64,000 nucleotides of DNA from Larkinella soli (GTDB taxonomy: Bacteria > Bacteroidota > Bacteroidia > Cytophagales > Spirosomataceae). Where the stretch lies: positions 63,971 to 127,970 of the forward strand of contig NZ_ML112622.1 in assembly GCF_003703975.1 (NCBI RefSeq). Direction: 5' to 3'. Each line of letters starts with the position of its first letter. The stretch's first letter is position 1. Below the pieces are notes generated by a model, which saw nothing but the letters and a program-made list of their open reading frames with translations, searched no databases and was not told where the DNA came from. Positions 1-8,380 of this stretch are shown here, piece by piece. Position numbers and translations under genes: made by a program.

Positions 1-42
1 ATTAATGGATACTATTGATGAGGCTAGGGAGGGCCGGAACCA

Positions 43-483
43 ATGACGTATCTACCTACCTCCCACCATCTGACGTACCGGCTTGATGTTGACCGGGGCC
101 GGTACATTGTCAAAGAATGTGAGCCGGGGTTTTGCAAGGTTCCGCGTGAATTGATTGTTGAGGAACGGCGATTTAATGACAACATAGACGCCGAATTTAT
201 CCTACGTGGTCCCGAAACCAAGAAAAAGGAAACAGGTACGGGTAAAATGTCAGCACGAAAGATTACGTTCTTTACCGGGCTGCAACGGACCGACTACGCG
301 GGCGTTTACATCGGTAATGTGGTAACGTTCGGGCAGGGAGGTAGTAAAGTCCGCAACGGGGTTATCGTTCAATTCTCGACCGATGCCGGGCGTATGACTC
401 TCCGCTACTTCCCGGCTTATTATCCATTCCCTAAAGACCGGGCCGCCTTTGTAGCGTCCATTGTAGGCCGGGGGCTTCTTTAA
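43..483 (+). CDS. Hypothetical protein beside Rep-like gene
   Basis: A 146-residue protein of a family I do not recognise. The frame has a stop at 16-18, so the ATG at 43 is the first usable start. There is no signal peptide or membrane segment. The second half (from about residue 68) is rich in beta-forming residues, with many Thr, Val, Tyr and Gly. It lies 75 bp upstream of the Rep-like gene on the same strand, so the two probably belong to one mobile unit. In small phages the gene next to rep is often a single-stranded DNA-binding protein. That would fit the size and composition, but no motif proves it. Confidence 0.55.
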   Translation: MTYLPTSHHLTYRLDVDRGRYIVKECEPGFCKVPRELIVEERRFNDNIDAEFILRGPETKKKETGTGKMSARKITFFTGLQRTDYAGVYIGNVVTFGQGGSKVRNGVIVQFSTDAGRMTLRYFPAYYPFPKDRAAFVASIVGRGLL

Positions 484-558
484 ATCTTTCCTCATGTAAC
501 GAACCGCCCCGCGCGGGCACTTACCACACGTTGACCGTGGGGGCGGGTTCACTTTGCC

Positions 559-2067
559 ATGTTCGACGGAATCACCATACTTGACGTTTCGGTAAACGTT
601 GATGCACTGCTGACAAACGAACGTTTGACGTTTGGAACGTTGGTTGATGAGCAAAACGGGGTCATTCTTAATCCTGTCAGAAAGACACATGACCGGGGGC
701 TAACCTTTCGGCTCGTTCCCCGCCGAACCGGGCAGGGGTATCGGGTTGAGGTAAAAGGGAGTCTGCACAAATTCCACAACAACGGGTTGCATAATGCCGA
801 TCAATACACTGTCAACGATCTATTGCTGACGCTGGATCAGTTGTCAACTGAATACGGTTTTAACCTGGTTGATTCGGTCATCAATAACATAGAGTTTGGC
901 GTAAACGTTGAATTGCCGTTTCCAGTTGCCAAAGTCTTAGAAAACCTCATCTGTTACAAAAACCAGCCGTTTGAGGTGGATAGCCATAGCCCGATCCCGT
1001 ATTACGTCTGTGATCGACAACGCTACGTCGTAAAAATGTATGACAAAGGCAAACAGAAAGGGCTAGCCGCTAACGTGCTACGGTTTGAGATTCGGGTTAG
1101 AAAGATGAGGTACTTTGACGGTACGGGGGTTCGACTGCACACCCTGGCCGATTTACTAAACGTAGTTAACTACGGACCGTTAGGCCTTCTACTGGTCGAT
1201 ACGTTCAGTAATATTCTGTTTGACGACCCGGCTATTGATCCAAAAGGCATGAGCAACGATCAGCGGCATATCTACCAGCAAGGCCGGAACCCGCGTTACT
1301 GGCATACGCCCGACAATCTAACGCCAAAACAGGCCGCAACACACCGCCAACGTTTGAGCCGGAACAAAAACCGTTTCCGGGCCTTGCTCGATCAGTACGG
1401 TAGTAACTGGCAAGGTGAGGTTGCCGCGCTCATCCGTCAAACGTGGGACCAATTAACTAGCGTTGACGACCACTTACTGACACGCATTAATCAACACAAA
1501 ACAGCCTGGCAAAATCTAACAAAACCTAACATTTGGAACGGTTTCACGGGGAGAGAATACAGTGAGGAAACAGTGATAAACGAGGGGGAAACCTGTCACA
1601 AATTAACCGGTTTTACCCCGCCTGTCTGTCACGAATTAACCGACTCCCCAACACCCCCACTGTCACAAATTAACCCTTTATATTCCGGGGTACCTTGTGA
1701 CAGCAGGAAATCCGACCAGCCGCGCCTGGTAGTGTGCCCTGTAACGGGCGTCATGATCGAACAGCCACGGCCGGGGCAAAGGTTTGTTTCAAGTGTCGTT
1801 TTGCGGAATGACGACGACTTATTGCTGACGCTCAACCGCCAACATCGGAAATACGCCAAAGGCTCGAAAGAGGACCAATACAGCCGGGCGGCTCACAATG
1901 TCCGCAACCGGGAGAGTAACGAGCGCAACAACCTGGCCCGGCGATTGCGTCGTGTACTCGACACGCCCGGTTTGTTTCCACCTGCTGAGGGAATCCGCCT
2001 GACCGATGAGCAGCGGGCCGCGCTCGACTATTGGCGGGGAACTCCCTATGAAGTCCGGATTACATAG
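559..2067 (+). CDS. Rolling-circle Rep-like protein (Bacteroidota phage/plasmid type)
   Basis: A 502-residue soluble protein. Its N-terminal half (about residues 1-240) resembles from memory the large Bacteroidota family related to filamentous-phage replication proteins (gene II/X, Phage_CRI-like). The recognisable parts are a KGSLHKFHNNGLHN stretch near residue 64, an EFGVNVELP segment, and a YDKGKQ...LRFEIRVRKM block that could carry a catalytic Tyr/Lys. The C-terminal third is basic (RRLRRVLD) and looks DNA-binding. Such proteins nick the origin to start rolling-circle replication. I see no clear HUH motif, so this is a family-level guess. The region between the halves (residues about 345-380) is low in structure and its DNA holds three iteron-like repeats. 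The last 8 bp overlap the convergent restriction gene. Confidence 0.5.
   Translation: MFDGITILDVSVNVDALLTNERLTFGTLVDEQNGVILNPVRKTHDRGLTFRLVPRRTGQGYRVEVKGSLHKFHNNGLHNADQYTVNDLLLTLDQLSTEYGFNLVDSVINNIEFGVNVELPFPVAKVLENLICYKNQPFEVDSHSPIPYYVCDRQRYVVKMYDKGKQKGLAANVLRFEIRVRKMRYFDGTGVRLHTLADLLNVVNYGPLGLLLVDTFSNILFDDPAIDPKGMSNDQRHIYQQGRNPRYWHTPDNLTPKQAATHRQRLSRNKNRFRALLDQYGSNWQGEVAALIRQTWDQLTSVDDHLLTRINQHKTAWQNLTKPNIWNGFTGREYSEETVINEGETCHKLTGFTPPVCHELTDSPTPPLSQINPLYSGVPCDSRKSDQPRLVVCPVTGVMIEQPRPGQRFVSSVVLRNDDDLLLTLNRQHRKYAKGSKEDQYSRAAHNVRNRESNERNNLARRLRRVLDTPGLFPPAEGIRLTDEQRAALDYWRGTPYEVRIT
1594..1703 (+). repeat. Three iteron-like repeats inside the Rep-like gene
   Basis: The 15-mer TGTCACAAATTAACC occurs at 1594-1608 and 1661-1675, and with one change (G for A) at 1627-1641. 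The starts are 33 and 34 bp apart. TTGTGACAG at 1695-1703 is the exact inverse of CTGTCACAA at 1660-1668, making an inverted pair with a 26-bp spacer. Regular spacing plus an inverted half-site is what a Rep-binding origin or autoregulatory operator looks like. The repeats are translated in different frames, so protein-level repetition does not explain them. Confidence 0.6.
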
Positions 2068-4513
2068 CGTAGGTTCCCTCCGGCGTTTGCCGCACCAGCG
2101 CCAGCGCAGCCAGCGTATCTAACAAGGGCTGCACTTTCCCGGCGTTGGTTCGCTGGAACAAGGCGGCAACCTGTTTGGCACTGAGCGGAACGCCCGCCTG
2201 TTGAACGGCATCCCGAACAGCCTGCATCTGTTGGGCTAGTTCTTTCGGCCATTCCTTTTGACTGACTTCTTTGGCGGTTTCCTTTGTCGTTGTCTCCGTT
2301 AGTAAGTTGATTCCTAACTGCTGCTGTTGGCCTGGAGCCTGGTATTCGGGACGTAGGTAGCGAATATGCCCGGCGGCTTCTTCGGCGGCTCGTTCGTGGT
2401 TTAGCCGGACAAGGCGGGTTAGTATTTCGCCCTCCGGTAGATCGTGCGGCCATCCGTAGGCATCAGCCACGGCCGCATCAATCTGTTGATGCAGACTGAG
2501 GACCACCGAACCCAAACCTTGCTGATTGATCGTTTGCTCTTTGGCGTTCAGCGATTCGCCCGCCCGCAATTTTTCGACTACGTTGTAGAGGTCGGTTAGC
2601 GTCAGAGCCGGGTATGCGGTCTGTTGGCGTTTGCGGTGTGCGTCTAATTGTTCAGCCAGTTCACGAATACGGTTTTGCTGTTGCGGTGTTGCATCGGGGA
2701 ATGGGAACGGGTCGAAACAGCGGGTTTTATTATAACGTGGGGTATTACCTCCTAGATCGCCACCAGCCGCTAGTGCCCAAACTACATGAATATTACTCGA
2801 TAAAACTCCAAGAGAGTAGGCATTATCCAAGGCAATTGCAACCAGCATGTTATCTGGTAATATTTCAGCATTTAAAAACTGAAAGACACGGTGTTTAGCA
2901 GTTTCAACCGTAGCTATATAACGTTTAATTGATCTGATAGCCGCTCTTAATTCATCTCTAGTACGACCATGTAACCACCACTTTTTTTTGACATTCGGCT
3001 CTTTGCTTATATCGCGTTCCGGCTTCACTCGTTCAAGAACATGCTGGTATGCAATTGGGTATTGCTGAAGGGCTTCAGAGTCAGACAAACCAAAAAAATC
3101 AATCACTTTTACACCTCGGCTATTCCCTGTAAAATCTTTACCATTTAAATAGTCCTTAATCACAGTTACGTTAGAAGGATCTTTTTGCAAAATAGCGTCT
3201 GCTGTTACTTCATCTAAAATAAATCCTGATCCATACAATTGCATTCCTCGATTAGATAAACCCTCATTGGCCTTTAGTGGCTTTGCCGAATCAAGTTCAG
3301 CACCTATTGTTAGGTCAGATAGGATTGCTCCTTGTTTTATAGAAAAAGAAACTTCGGCGGCATCATCACCAAGGGGTACACTTTCAGACTTGACCGTTAA
3401 TAGATTCCCATTTATTGAACCTATTCCCCTGCGTTCTACAACTGTCATGGCAATTCTCACAGCCGCCCCATCCGCACTTTCCACCCACGGATGGTCAGGG
3501 ATAGCAAACGTTAAGACCAGTTCGGATTTATCACCTTCCAAAAAAGGCTGCATCACGCGCCGGTTAAATGTCTGTTTCAGGCTGTTTGTAGTGATAAAAC
3601 CGAATCGTTCGGTATTTCCCTGTTTAATTTGTTCAGCTGCGTTATACCACCAGTACATGACCAGATCAGCCGAATCCGGCACTTTGCCTTTGTAGGTCTT
3701 TCGCAAGGCTTCCGTATAGCCATCGCCTAATGCTTCACGCATTCGGGCCGTTCCAACAAACGGCGGGTTACCGACAATAAATTCAGCTTGCGGCCATTCC
3801 GCAGGGCGGGGGTTTGGGTAGTCGTACACCGTCACGCGGGCGGTTTCGTCGGGTACGGGTTGGCCGGTAACCGGGTGTAGTTTGGTCGTGACCCCGTCCC
3901 ACCGCGTAATGGGTTGGCCGTTGGCATCGACACGCGGAACGGGCGGACCGTGCTGCAACACGGCGTCCTGTTGCTGGATATTCTCATATTCATCTAACAG
4001 CGGTTCGGGTAGCTCGCTCATGCCGTGGGTCCGTAGGTGCCATTGCAGGTAACCGATCTTTAAGACCACGTCGGCAATCGCAGCCGCACGAGGGTTCAGT
4101 TCCAGGCCCAACAGTTGCCGGGGCGAAATAGTCGTCCCTCCGCTGAGGTTGAGCAGGGCGGTTTGGCCGTAGGAGTTGATAGCCGCCAATACCTCCCCCT
4201 CCAATCGTTTCAGGTGTTCGAGCGTCACATACAGAAAATTGCCCGAACCACAGGCCGGGTCCAGAATTTTGATACTCGTCAGCCGCCGTAAAAACCGTTC
4301 CAGTTCGGCGCGGGCGGCTTTATCTTTGCCTTCCTCCAACAGCCGCGCGGCCGCAGCCTGAGCAGCCGCCCATTCCCGGCGCAGGGGTTCCAGCACCGTC
4401 GGCAGCACCAACCGCTCGACGTACCGACGCGGGGTATAGTGTGCGCCCAAACTATGCCGTTCGCGCGGGTCTAACGCCCGTTCCAGCAACGTGCCAAAAA
4501 TGGCCGGTTCCAC
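2060..4513 (-). CDS. MmeI-like restriction-methylation enzyme, methylase part (3' fragment of a frameshifted gene)
   Basis: An 817-residue frame with the SAM-binding motif [10 protein letters not shown] at 85-94 and the N6-adenine methylase motif NPPF at 249-252, then a long target-recognition region (about 380-620) and a basic helical tail. This is the methylase/specificity half of an MmeI-type (type IIL; also like DISARM DrmMI) enzyme, which methylates adenine in its target. Its upstream half lies in another frame and the two overlap at 4471-4513. Reading into the overlap gives [14 protein letters not shown], which would continue the upstream frame's ...IELL if one base were added near 4534. 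The ATG at 4513 is therefore probably not a real start. No DISARM helicase or phospholipase gene is nearby. Confidence 0.8.
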   Translation of the reverse strand: MEPAIFGTLLERALDPRERHSLGAHYTPRRYVERLVLPTVLEPLRREWAAAQAAAARLLEEGKDKAARAELERFLRRLTSIKILDPACGSGNFLYVTLEHLKRLEGEVLAAINSYGQTALLNLSGGTTISPRQLLGLELNPRAAAIADVVLKIGYLQWHLRTHGMSELPEPLLDEYENIQQQDAVLQHGPPVPRVDANGQPITRWDGVTTKLHPVTGQPVPDETARVTVYDYPNPRPAEWPQAEFIVGNPPFVGTARMREALGDGYTEALRKTYKGKVPDSADLVMYWWYNAAEQIKQGNTERFGFITTNSLKQTFNRRVMQPFLEGDKSELVLTFAIPDHPWVESADGAAVRIAMTVVERRGIGSINGNLLTVKSESVPLGDDAAEVSFSIKQGAILSDLTIGAELDSAKPLKANEGLSNRGMQLYGSGFILDEVTADAILQKDPSNVTVIKDYLNGKDFTGNSRGVKVIDFFGLSDSEALQQYPIAYQHVLERVKPERDISKEPNVKKKWWLHGRTRDELRAAIRSIKRYIATVETAKHRVFQFLNAEILPDNMLVAIALDNAYSLGVLSSNIHVVWALAAGGDLGGNTPRYNKTRCFDPFPFPDATPQQQNRIRELAEQLDAHRKRQQTAYPALTLTDLYNVVEKLRAGESLNAKEQTINQQGLGSVVLSLHQQIDAAVADAYGWPHDLPEGEILTRLVRLNHERAAEEAAGHIRYLRPEYQAPGQQQQLGINLLTETTTKETAKEVSQKEWPKELAQQMQAVRDAVQQAGVPLSAKQVAALFQRTNAGKVQPLLDTLAALALVRQTPEGTYAM

Positions 4514-5505
4514 GGCTGTCCAGTCGGCTTCAGCAATAATTCGATTTGATCGGCCGTCAGCGGTAACGCCCTGGCATCGTGAAACAGTTTCCCGTTGAAT
4601 TTGCGTACCCTGGCCTTAAGGTCCGGGGAAAAACCGCCCGCGTCCATCGTTCGCCAAAGGGTTTGTAAGGCATCGGGCAAGTATTCGCGTAGTTCCGGTT
4701 GAGCGTATTGGCGCAGCATACCGGTAAAGGAATCTTTCGGAATCAAGCCCACGTCCTCCGAAAACATCGTAAACAGACACCGCATCAGGAACTGAGCCAC
4801 CAAATCCGGTGACTGTCCGGCCCTCTCTAATTGCGTCGATAGTTTGGCAAGGTATTCAGCTAGTTCGCGCGTCACGCGGGCCGAACGGCGGCTTGGGTCC
4901 AGTTCGCGCGGGTCAGTCCATATCAGCCGCAACATATCCCGCGTTTCCTCATCGGCCAGTTTCGACAAGGGGAGCCGGTAACGGGTTTGATCGGGAAAGG
5001 GTACGAACTGATCGCCAACTCCCGCGAAGTTACTGTATACGTCGATGCAGTAACCCACATCGGCCACCAGGACAAATAGCGGCCGAGGTTCGTCGGCAGG
5101 TAAGGCCCGCACGTACCCTAACGCCTGTTGTCGGGCGGTCTGCATCATTTGCCCCCATTTGGTAGTACCCCGTACAGCGTGACCTTTCCGGCGTTTTTCG
5201 GCCGATAGTCCTAATTCGGCGCGTTCAGCGGCCTTTTGTTGGTCGGGTGTTTCAGTGCCCTGTTTGGTTTCCAGCACGAAACAGCCTCGTTTGTAAAGGT
5301 CTATTCGGCCGGTACTCCTTTTGCCATGGTCATTAAACTCCACCGCCCGTTCAAGTACGTAGGCATCTTGAGCGGGGTTATCGGTTGTAGGGTCAGGCCG
5401 GGAAACACCGATTAAATCGCAAAGGTCTTGTAGGAATAGTCCATAGTTGGCGCGTTCGGCACCGCCCGCCGGTTTCCAACGGGCTTCAAATTCGGTATAG
5501 GTCAC
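4471..5505 (-). CDS. MmeI-like restriction-methylation enzyme, nuclease part (5' fragment of a frameshifted gene)
   Basis: A 344-residue frame starting with GTG. It has the N-terminal nuclease domain of the MmeI family: D69 and E79-T-K81 fit the PD-(D/E)XK pattern, in RIDLYKRG...VLETKQG. A helical linker domain follows (about 150-330). The frame then shifts and ends in a non-family tail ([18 protein letters not shown]). One inserted base near 4534 (TTGCT to TTGGCT on the coding strand) would fuse it to the methylase half, giving an enzyme of roughly 1,150 residues, the usual size. All motifs look intact, so the shift is either a recent inactivation, phase variation or a sequencing error. Two further relics of the same gene lie at 15.2 and 17.3 kb. 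Confidence 0.8.
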   Translation of the reverse strand: MTYTEFEARWKPAGGAERANYGLFLQDLCDLIGVSRPDPTTDNPAQDAYVLERAVEFNDHGKRSTGRIDLYKRGCFVLETKQGTETPDQQKAAERAELGLSAEKRRKGHAVRGTTKWGQMMQTARQQALGYVRALPADEPRPLFVLVADVGYCIDVYSNFAGVGDQFVPFPDQTRYRLPLSKLADEETRDMLRLIWTDPRELDPSRRSARVTRELAEYLAKLSTQLERAGQSPDLVAQFLMRCLFTMFSEDVGLIPKDSFTGMLRQYAQPELREYLPDALQTLWRTMDAGGFSPDLKARVRKFNGKLFHDARALPLTADQIELLLKPTGQPWNRPFLARCWNGR

Positions 5506-5896
5506 AGGTGAATACGACGATATGAGTACTTAAAAATATTAGGGGATAATTACTCAAAAAAAAGAACTGTTCTAACCGCCTTTACCCATAATTGGTAAAA
5601 GTCAGTTGATGGATAGGGAGAACCAGGGAGGGGTACTGCAATTCTCTAGCCAAAACGAAATTTGCGACCGCTATGGTAGTTTCTAATGTATAAAGGCAAA
5701 ACTCAGGGGGGGCCCTTGCCTTCATATTTAAACAGCGGCATGACTATAAGTGACACTAGTCTAGAAAAAAGAGCGTTTACCTGAGATTTTGCATCCGGGG
5801 AAAAGGCATAATAAAATAAACGTGGGCCAGCTCACACAAAAAAAGCAGCAGGAGCAGAACTCACAAGAAAAGGGCGTTCTATGCTGGTAGAAACGC
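5506..5896. other. Intergenic stretch, nothing recognised
   Basis: This gap of about 390 bp separates the restriction gene start from the end of the AhpD-like operon. It is AT-richer than its flanks and has no credible frame, RNA or terminator that I can see. It should hold the restriction gene promoter, but I find no good match to the Bacteroidota consensus. Confidence 0.5.
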
Positions 5897-6472
5897 TTAA
5901 GATGGCGGCAGGTAATGATCTTCGTGGGTGTACCCGTATTCGGCTACTTTCTGCGCTCGATACCGGTATAGGTCCGGGCTGTCGGGTGCCCAGGTATTCA
6001 GGCCGTCGACGTAGCGATTAAACATACAGAACGCGGCCGCAATCAGGACCGTATCGTGAATGTCACGGTCGGTAGCCCCTTCGGCCCGGGCTTTTTCGAT
6101 CTGTTCGGTGGAGACCTGTTTCCCACCCTGCTGCACGCTGCCGGCAATAGCCAACAGCGCTTTCAGCTTATTCGAAATCGCAGCCTGCGTATAATCCTGC
6201 TTTACCGATTGGACCAGAGACCACTCGGTATCGCCCAAATGGTGGCTGGCGACGGCACCGTGAATGGTCTGGCAGAAAAAACAGTCGTTTTTAGCGGATA
6301 CGTAGGTACCGATCAGCTCCCGTTCCCCTTCGCTAAGCGTCGATTCGGGATGGGTTGCGTTCGTGCGCAACAGGACGTTGACCAGGTCGTTGAGGGGGCG
6401 GGCCGTCTCCGGGCTGAACGCCATCGGTCCGCGAATACCTGGCAGGCCAGGCAGAAAATCAATATGAGGCAT
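5897..6472 (-). CDS. AhpD-like / carboxymuconolactone decarboxylase family protein (paralogue 1)
   Basis: A 191-residue cytoplasmic protein of the AhpD/peroxidase-related family. The redox motif is complete: C64-F-F-C67 followed by H71, in KNDCFFCQTIHG. A conserved DIHDTVLIAA helix follows near residue 136. AhpD proteins use the Cys pair to reduce peroxides or as a thiol relay. It begins MPHI, as do both paralogues in the operon, which supports the chosen ATG. It is the last gene of a five-gene minus-strand operon and lies 13 bp after paralogue 2. It is the only one of the three with both cysteines. Confidence 0.85.
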   Translation of the reverse strand: MPHIDFLPGLPGIRGPMAFSPETARPLNDLVNVLLRTNATHPESTLSEGERELIGTYVSAKNDCFFCQTIHGAVASHHLGDTEWSLVQSVKQDYTQAAISNKLKALLAIAGSVQQGGKQVSTEQIEKARAEGATDRDIHDTVLIAAAFCMFNRYVDGLNTWAPDSPDLYRYRAQKVAEYGYTHEDHYLPPS

Positions 6473-6485
6473 CGTTCTGGTTTGT

Positions 6486-7040
6486 TTAGTTCGGTGTAGG
6501 TAATACGTATCCCAGCGTTCCCATCCGTTCGCCCATCGCTGCGTAAGCCGCCGGGTCCTCCGGAGTTAGCGTTGCCAGCCCATCGACGTAGCGGTTATAC
6601 ATCGAGAACGAAGCAGCGATCAGCACGGTGTCGTGGATATCGCCGTCGGTGGCGCCCTCCGCCCGGGCGATCGCCGTCACTTCGTCCGTCACGGTGCGGG
6701 CGTCGGCGGTAACGCACCGGGCAATGGTGAGCAACGCGCGTAATTTTGGGGAAATTGGTGCCGTTTCCGGGCTTTGGAGCACCTGATCGACGAGGTCGGC
6801 CCGGTCGCCGAAAAGATACCGCGACGCGGCCGAGTGGCTGTTCCGGCAAAAATCAGTATTATTCTGATTCGACACATAGGCAGCGATCAGTTCCCGCTCG
6901 GCATCGGCAAGCGTACTATCGGGCGAGCCCGCACGCAGCAACGCCTGAGCGAGTTCGTAGAGCGACTTTCCCGTATCGGGCCGGTAGATCACCAGGCTGC
7001 GGATGCCCGGCGCTTCGTTATTAAGTTGAATATGAGGCAT
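6486..7040 (-). CDS. AhpD-like family protein (paralogue 2, one Cys lost)
   Basis: A 184-residue protein with the same fold and the MPHI start as its neighbours. In the active-site segment the first cysteine is replaced: T62-D-F-C65...H69 (NNTDFCRNSHS). A classical CXXC disulfide relay is therefore impossible, though a single-Cys chemistry with the conserved His could remain. The rest of the core (EGATDGDIHDTVLIAASF) is intact. It lies 76 bp after the MFS gene; that gap holds a strong hairpin. The close resemblance to the other two copies suggests tandem duplication followed by divergence. Confidence 0.82.
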   Translation of the reverse strand: MPHIQLNNEAPGIRSLVIYRPDTGKSLYELAQALLRAGSPDSTLADAERELIAAYVSNQNNTDFCRNSHSAASRYLFGDRADLVDQVLQSPETAPISPKLRALLTIARCVTADARTVTDEVTAIARAEGATDGDIHDTVLIAASFSMYNRYVDGLATLTPEDPAAYAAMGERMGTLGYVLPTPN

Positions 7041-7075
7041 TGGTTGTCTGTGTTAAAATGAAAAGCGATAATTCT

Positions 7076-7111
7076 TCCCGGTAGCGCCGGAAGCTTCCAG
7101 CGCTACCGGGA
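7076..7111 (-). other. Intercistronic hairpin inside the AhpD-like operon
   Basis: TCCCGGTAGCGC at 7076-7087 pairs with GCGCTACCGGGA at 7100-7111, a 12-bp perfect stem. Its 12-nt loop region contains the palindrome GGAAGCTTCC. No T-run follows in the direction of transcription, so it looks more like an mRNA-stability or partial-attenuation element than a terminator. It separates the transport genes from the two distal AhpD-like genes. Confidence 0.55.
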
Positions 7112-7116
7112 GAGCA

Positions 7117-8373
7117 TTATGTGACCGCCGGTCGGTATCGGAGGAAAACCACGAGCCCGGCGACCAGGAAGGCGATTGAAAAAACAAGCAGCGCGTGGCC
7201 GAATCCGCCCAGGGCCGCCACCATGGTACCCACGAAAAACACCGCCGTCGCCGTAAAAAAACGACCGATGTTGAAACTGATGCCGGCCGCCGTCGCGCGA
7301 ATCCGTACGGGAAATAAGGCGGGAATGATGCTTGACAGGGCTCCTTGGCTGATACCGAAAAAGAGCGCCACAAAGGCGGTTTCGGCGTAAATAACCGGTG
7401 TAAACTCCCGATTCGACAGGAACAGCAGCGCGCAGCCGCCCGCACAACCCGCAAAGGTGAGCAGTAGCGTTCTTCGCGAGCCGAGAAGCCCGATGAGCGG
7501 CCCCGACAGTATTCCGCCGAGAATACCGCCCATTCCGAGTAGCATCATGGTCAGCCCCCGCTCCCGCGCACCCACCGGAACGCCAGCCTGACTGCCCATC
7601 TGAGCGCCTGCCTGGCCGTCTGCCAGCAGCGACTGCACCCAGGTCGGAATCCAGGAGAACGTTCCCCATAGCCCGATCAGGACCGCGCCAAAGACCAGTA
7701 TGCCCGTCACCAGGTTGGCCCGGTCGGTCGGCGACCAGGCTTTTTCGGGTTTCGGCTGCCGGCGCAACTGGGCCCAGTGGGCCGACTCGGGCAGAAAAAA
7801 CAGCATCAGGACCGCGACCAGAACGGGAATCAGGCCCAGCCAGAACGCCTGTCGCCAGAGAATCAAGCCGGCGTTAAGTCCGCCGGTTGCCACAATCCCT
7901 ACCGGAAACATAACGGCCAGTACACCCAGCACTACCGCCCGGCTTTTTTCGGGCCAGATTTCGGACAGATAGACCGTCGTGAGCAGCAGGACCCCGCCTA
8001 CGCCCGCGCCCGTCAGAAACCGGCAGACCAGCAGGACCGGCCAGTTGGGTGCGAAAACGGTAAAAAGCATGGCTACGCCGTAAAGAGCCGTCACGAAGGC
8101 GACGGCTCGTGCCCGGCCCAGCCGGTCCCCGACCAGCCCGAAAATCAGACCACCGCTCATCCAGCCGTATAAAAAAGCGGCGTTGATGTAAGCGCCGATA
8201 TCACCCAGCTGCCCGTTGGAAATCGATTGGCCCAGCAACTCCGGTACGGCGACGGGCAGAAAGGTCGCCATGAGGGTAGAGGCCGTTCCGCCCAGCGCAT
8301 ACGAGAGCGCGCACAACCCAAAAGCGAACCAGTTGGCCGCCAGGGTTTGCGGTTGGGTTACGATTGCTGCCAT
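7117..8373 (-). CDS. MFS transporter (sugar-phosphate/organic-acid type)
   Basis: A 418-residue, 12-helix major facilitator protein. The loop 2-3 signature GDRLGRARAV is present, and VYLSEIWPEKSRA resembles the loop of aromatic-acid and metabolite:H+ symporters (AAHS/SHS type). It probably moves a small organic anion across the inner membrane. I start at the ATG at 8373 (MAAIVTQPQ), 7 bp after the receptor gene ends. A longer frame to 8445 would overlap the receptor gene by 65 bp and adds a non-membrane, Cys/Arg-rich stretch. Its operon partners are an outer-membrane receptor and AhpD-like enzymes, so receptor and permease may handle the same compound. Confidence 0.85.
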   Translation of the reverse strand: MAAIVTQPQTLAANWFAFGLCALSYALGGTASTLMATFLPVAVPELLGQSISNGQLGDIGAYINAAFLYGWMSGGLIFGLVGDRLGRARAVAFVTALYGVAMLFTVFAPNWPVLLVCRFLTGAGVGGVLLLTTVYLSEIWPEKSRAVVLGVLAVMFPVGIVATGGLNAGLILWRQAFWLGLIPVLVAVLMLFFLPESAHWAQLRRQPKPEKAWSPTDRANLVTGILVFGAVLIGLWGTFSWIPTWVQSLLADGQAGAQMGSQAGVPVGARERGLTMMLLGMGGILGGILSGPLIGLLGSRRTLLLTFAGCAGGCALLFLSNREFTPVIYAETAFVALFFGISQGALSSIIPALFPVRIRATAAGISFNIGRFFTATAVFFVGTMVAALGGFGHALLVFSIAFLVAGLVVFLRYRPAVT

Positions 8374-8380
8374 GCTCTTT

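Noticed and set aside
250-782. Two minus-strand frames opposite the hypothetical gene and the start of the Rep-like gene
   Set aside because: Composition is biased (many Arg, Pro, Cys) and they overlap each other and better-supported frames on the plus strand.
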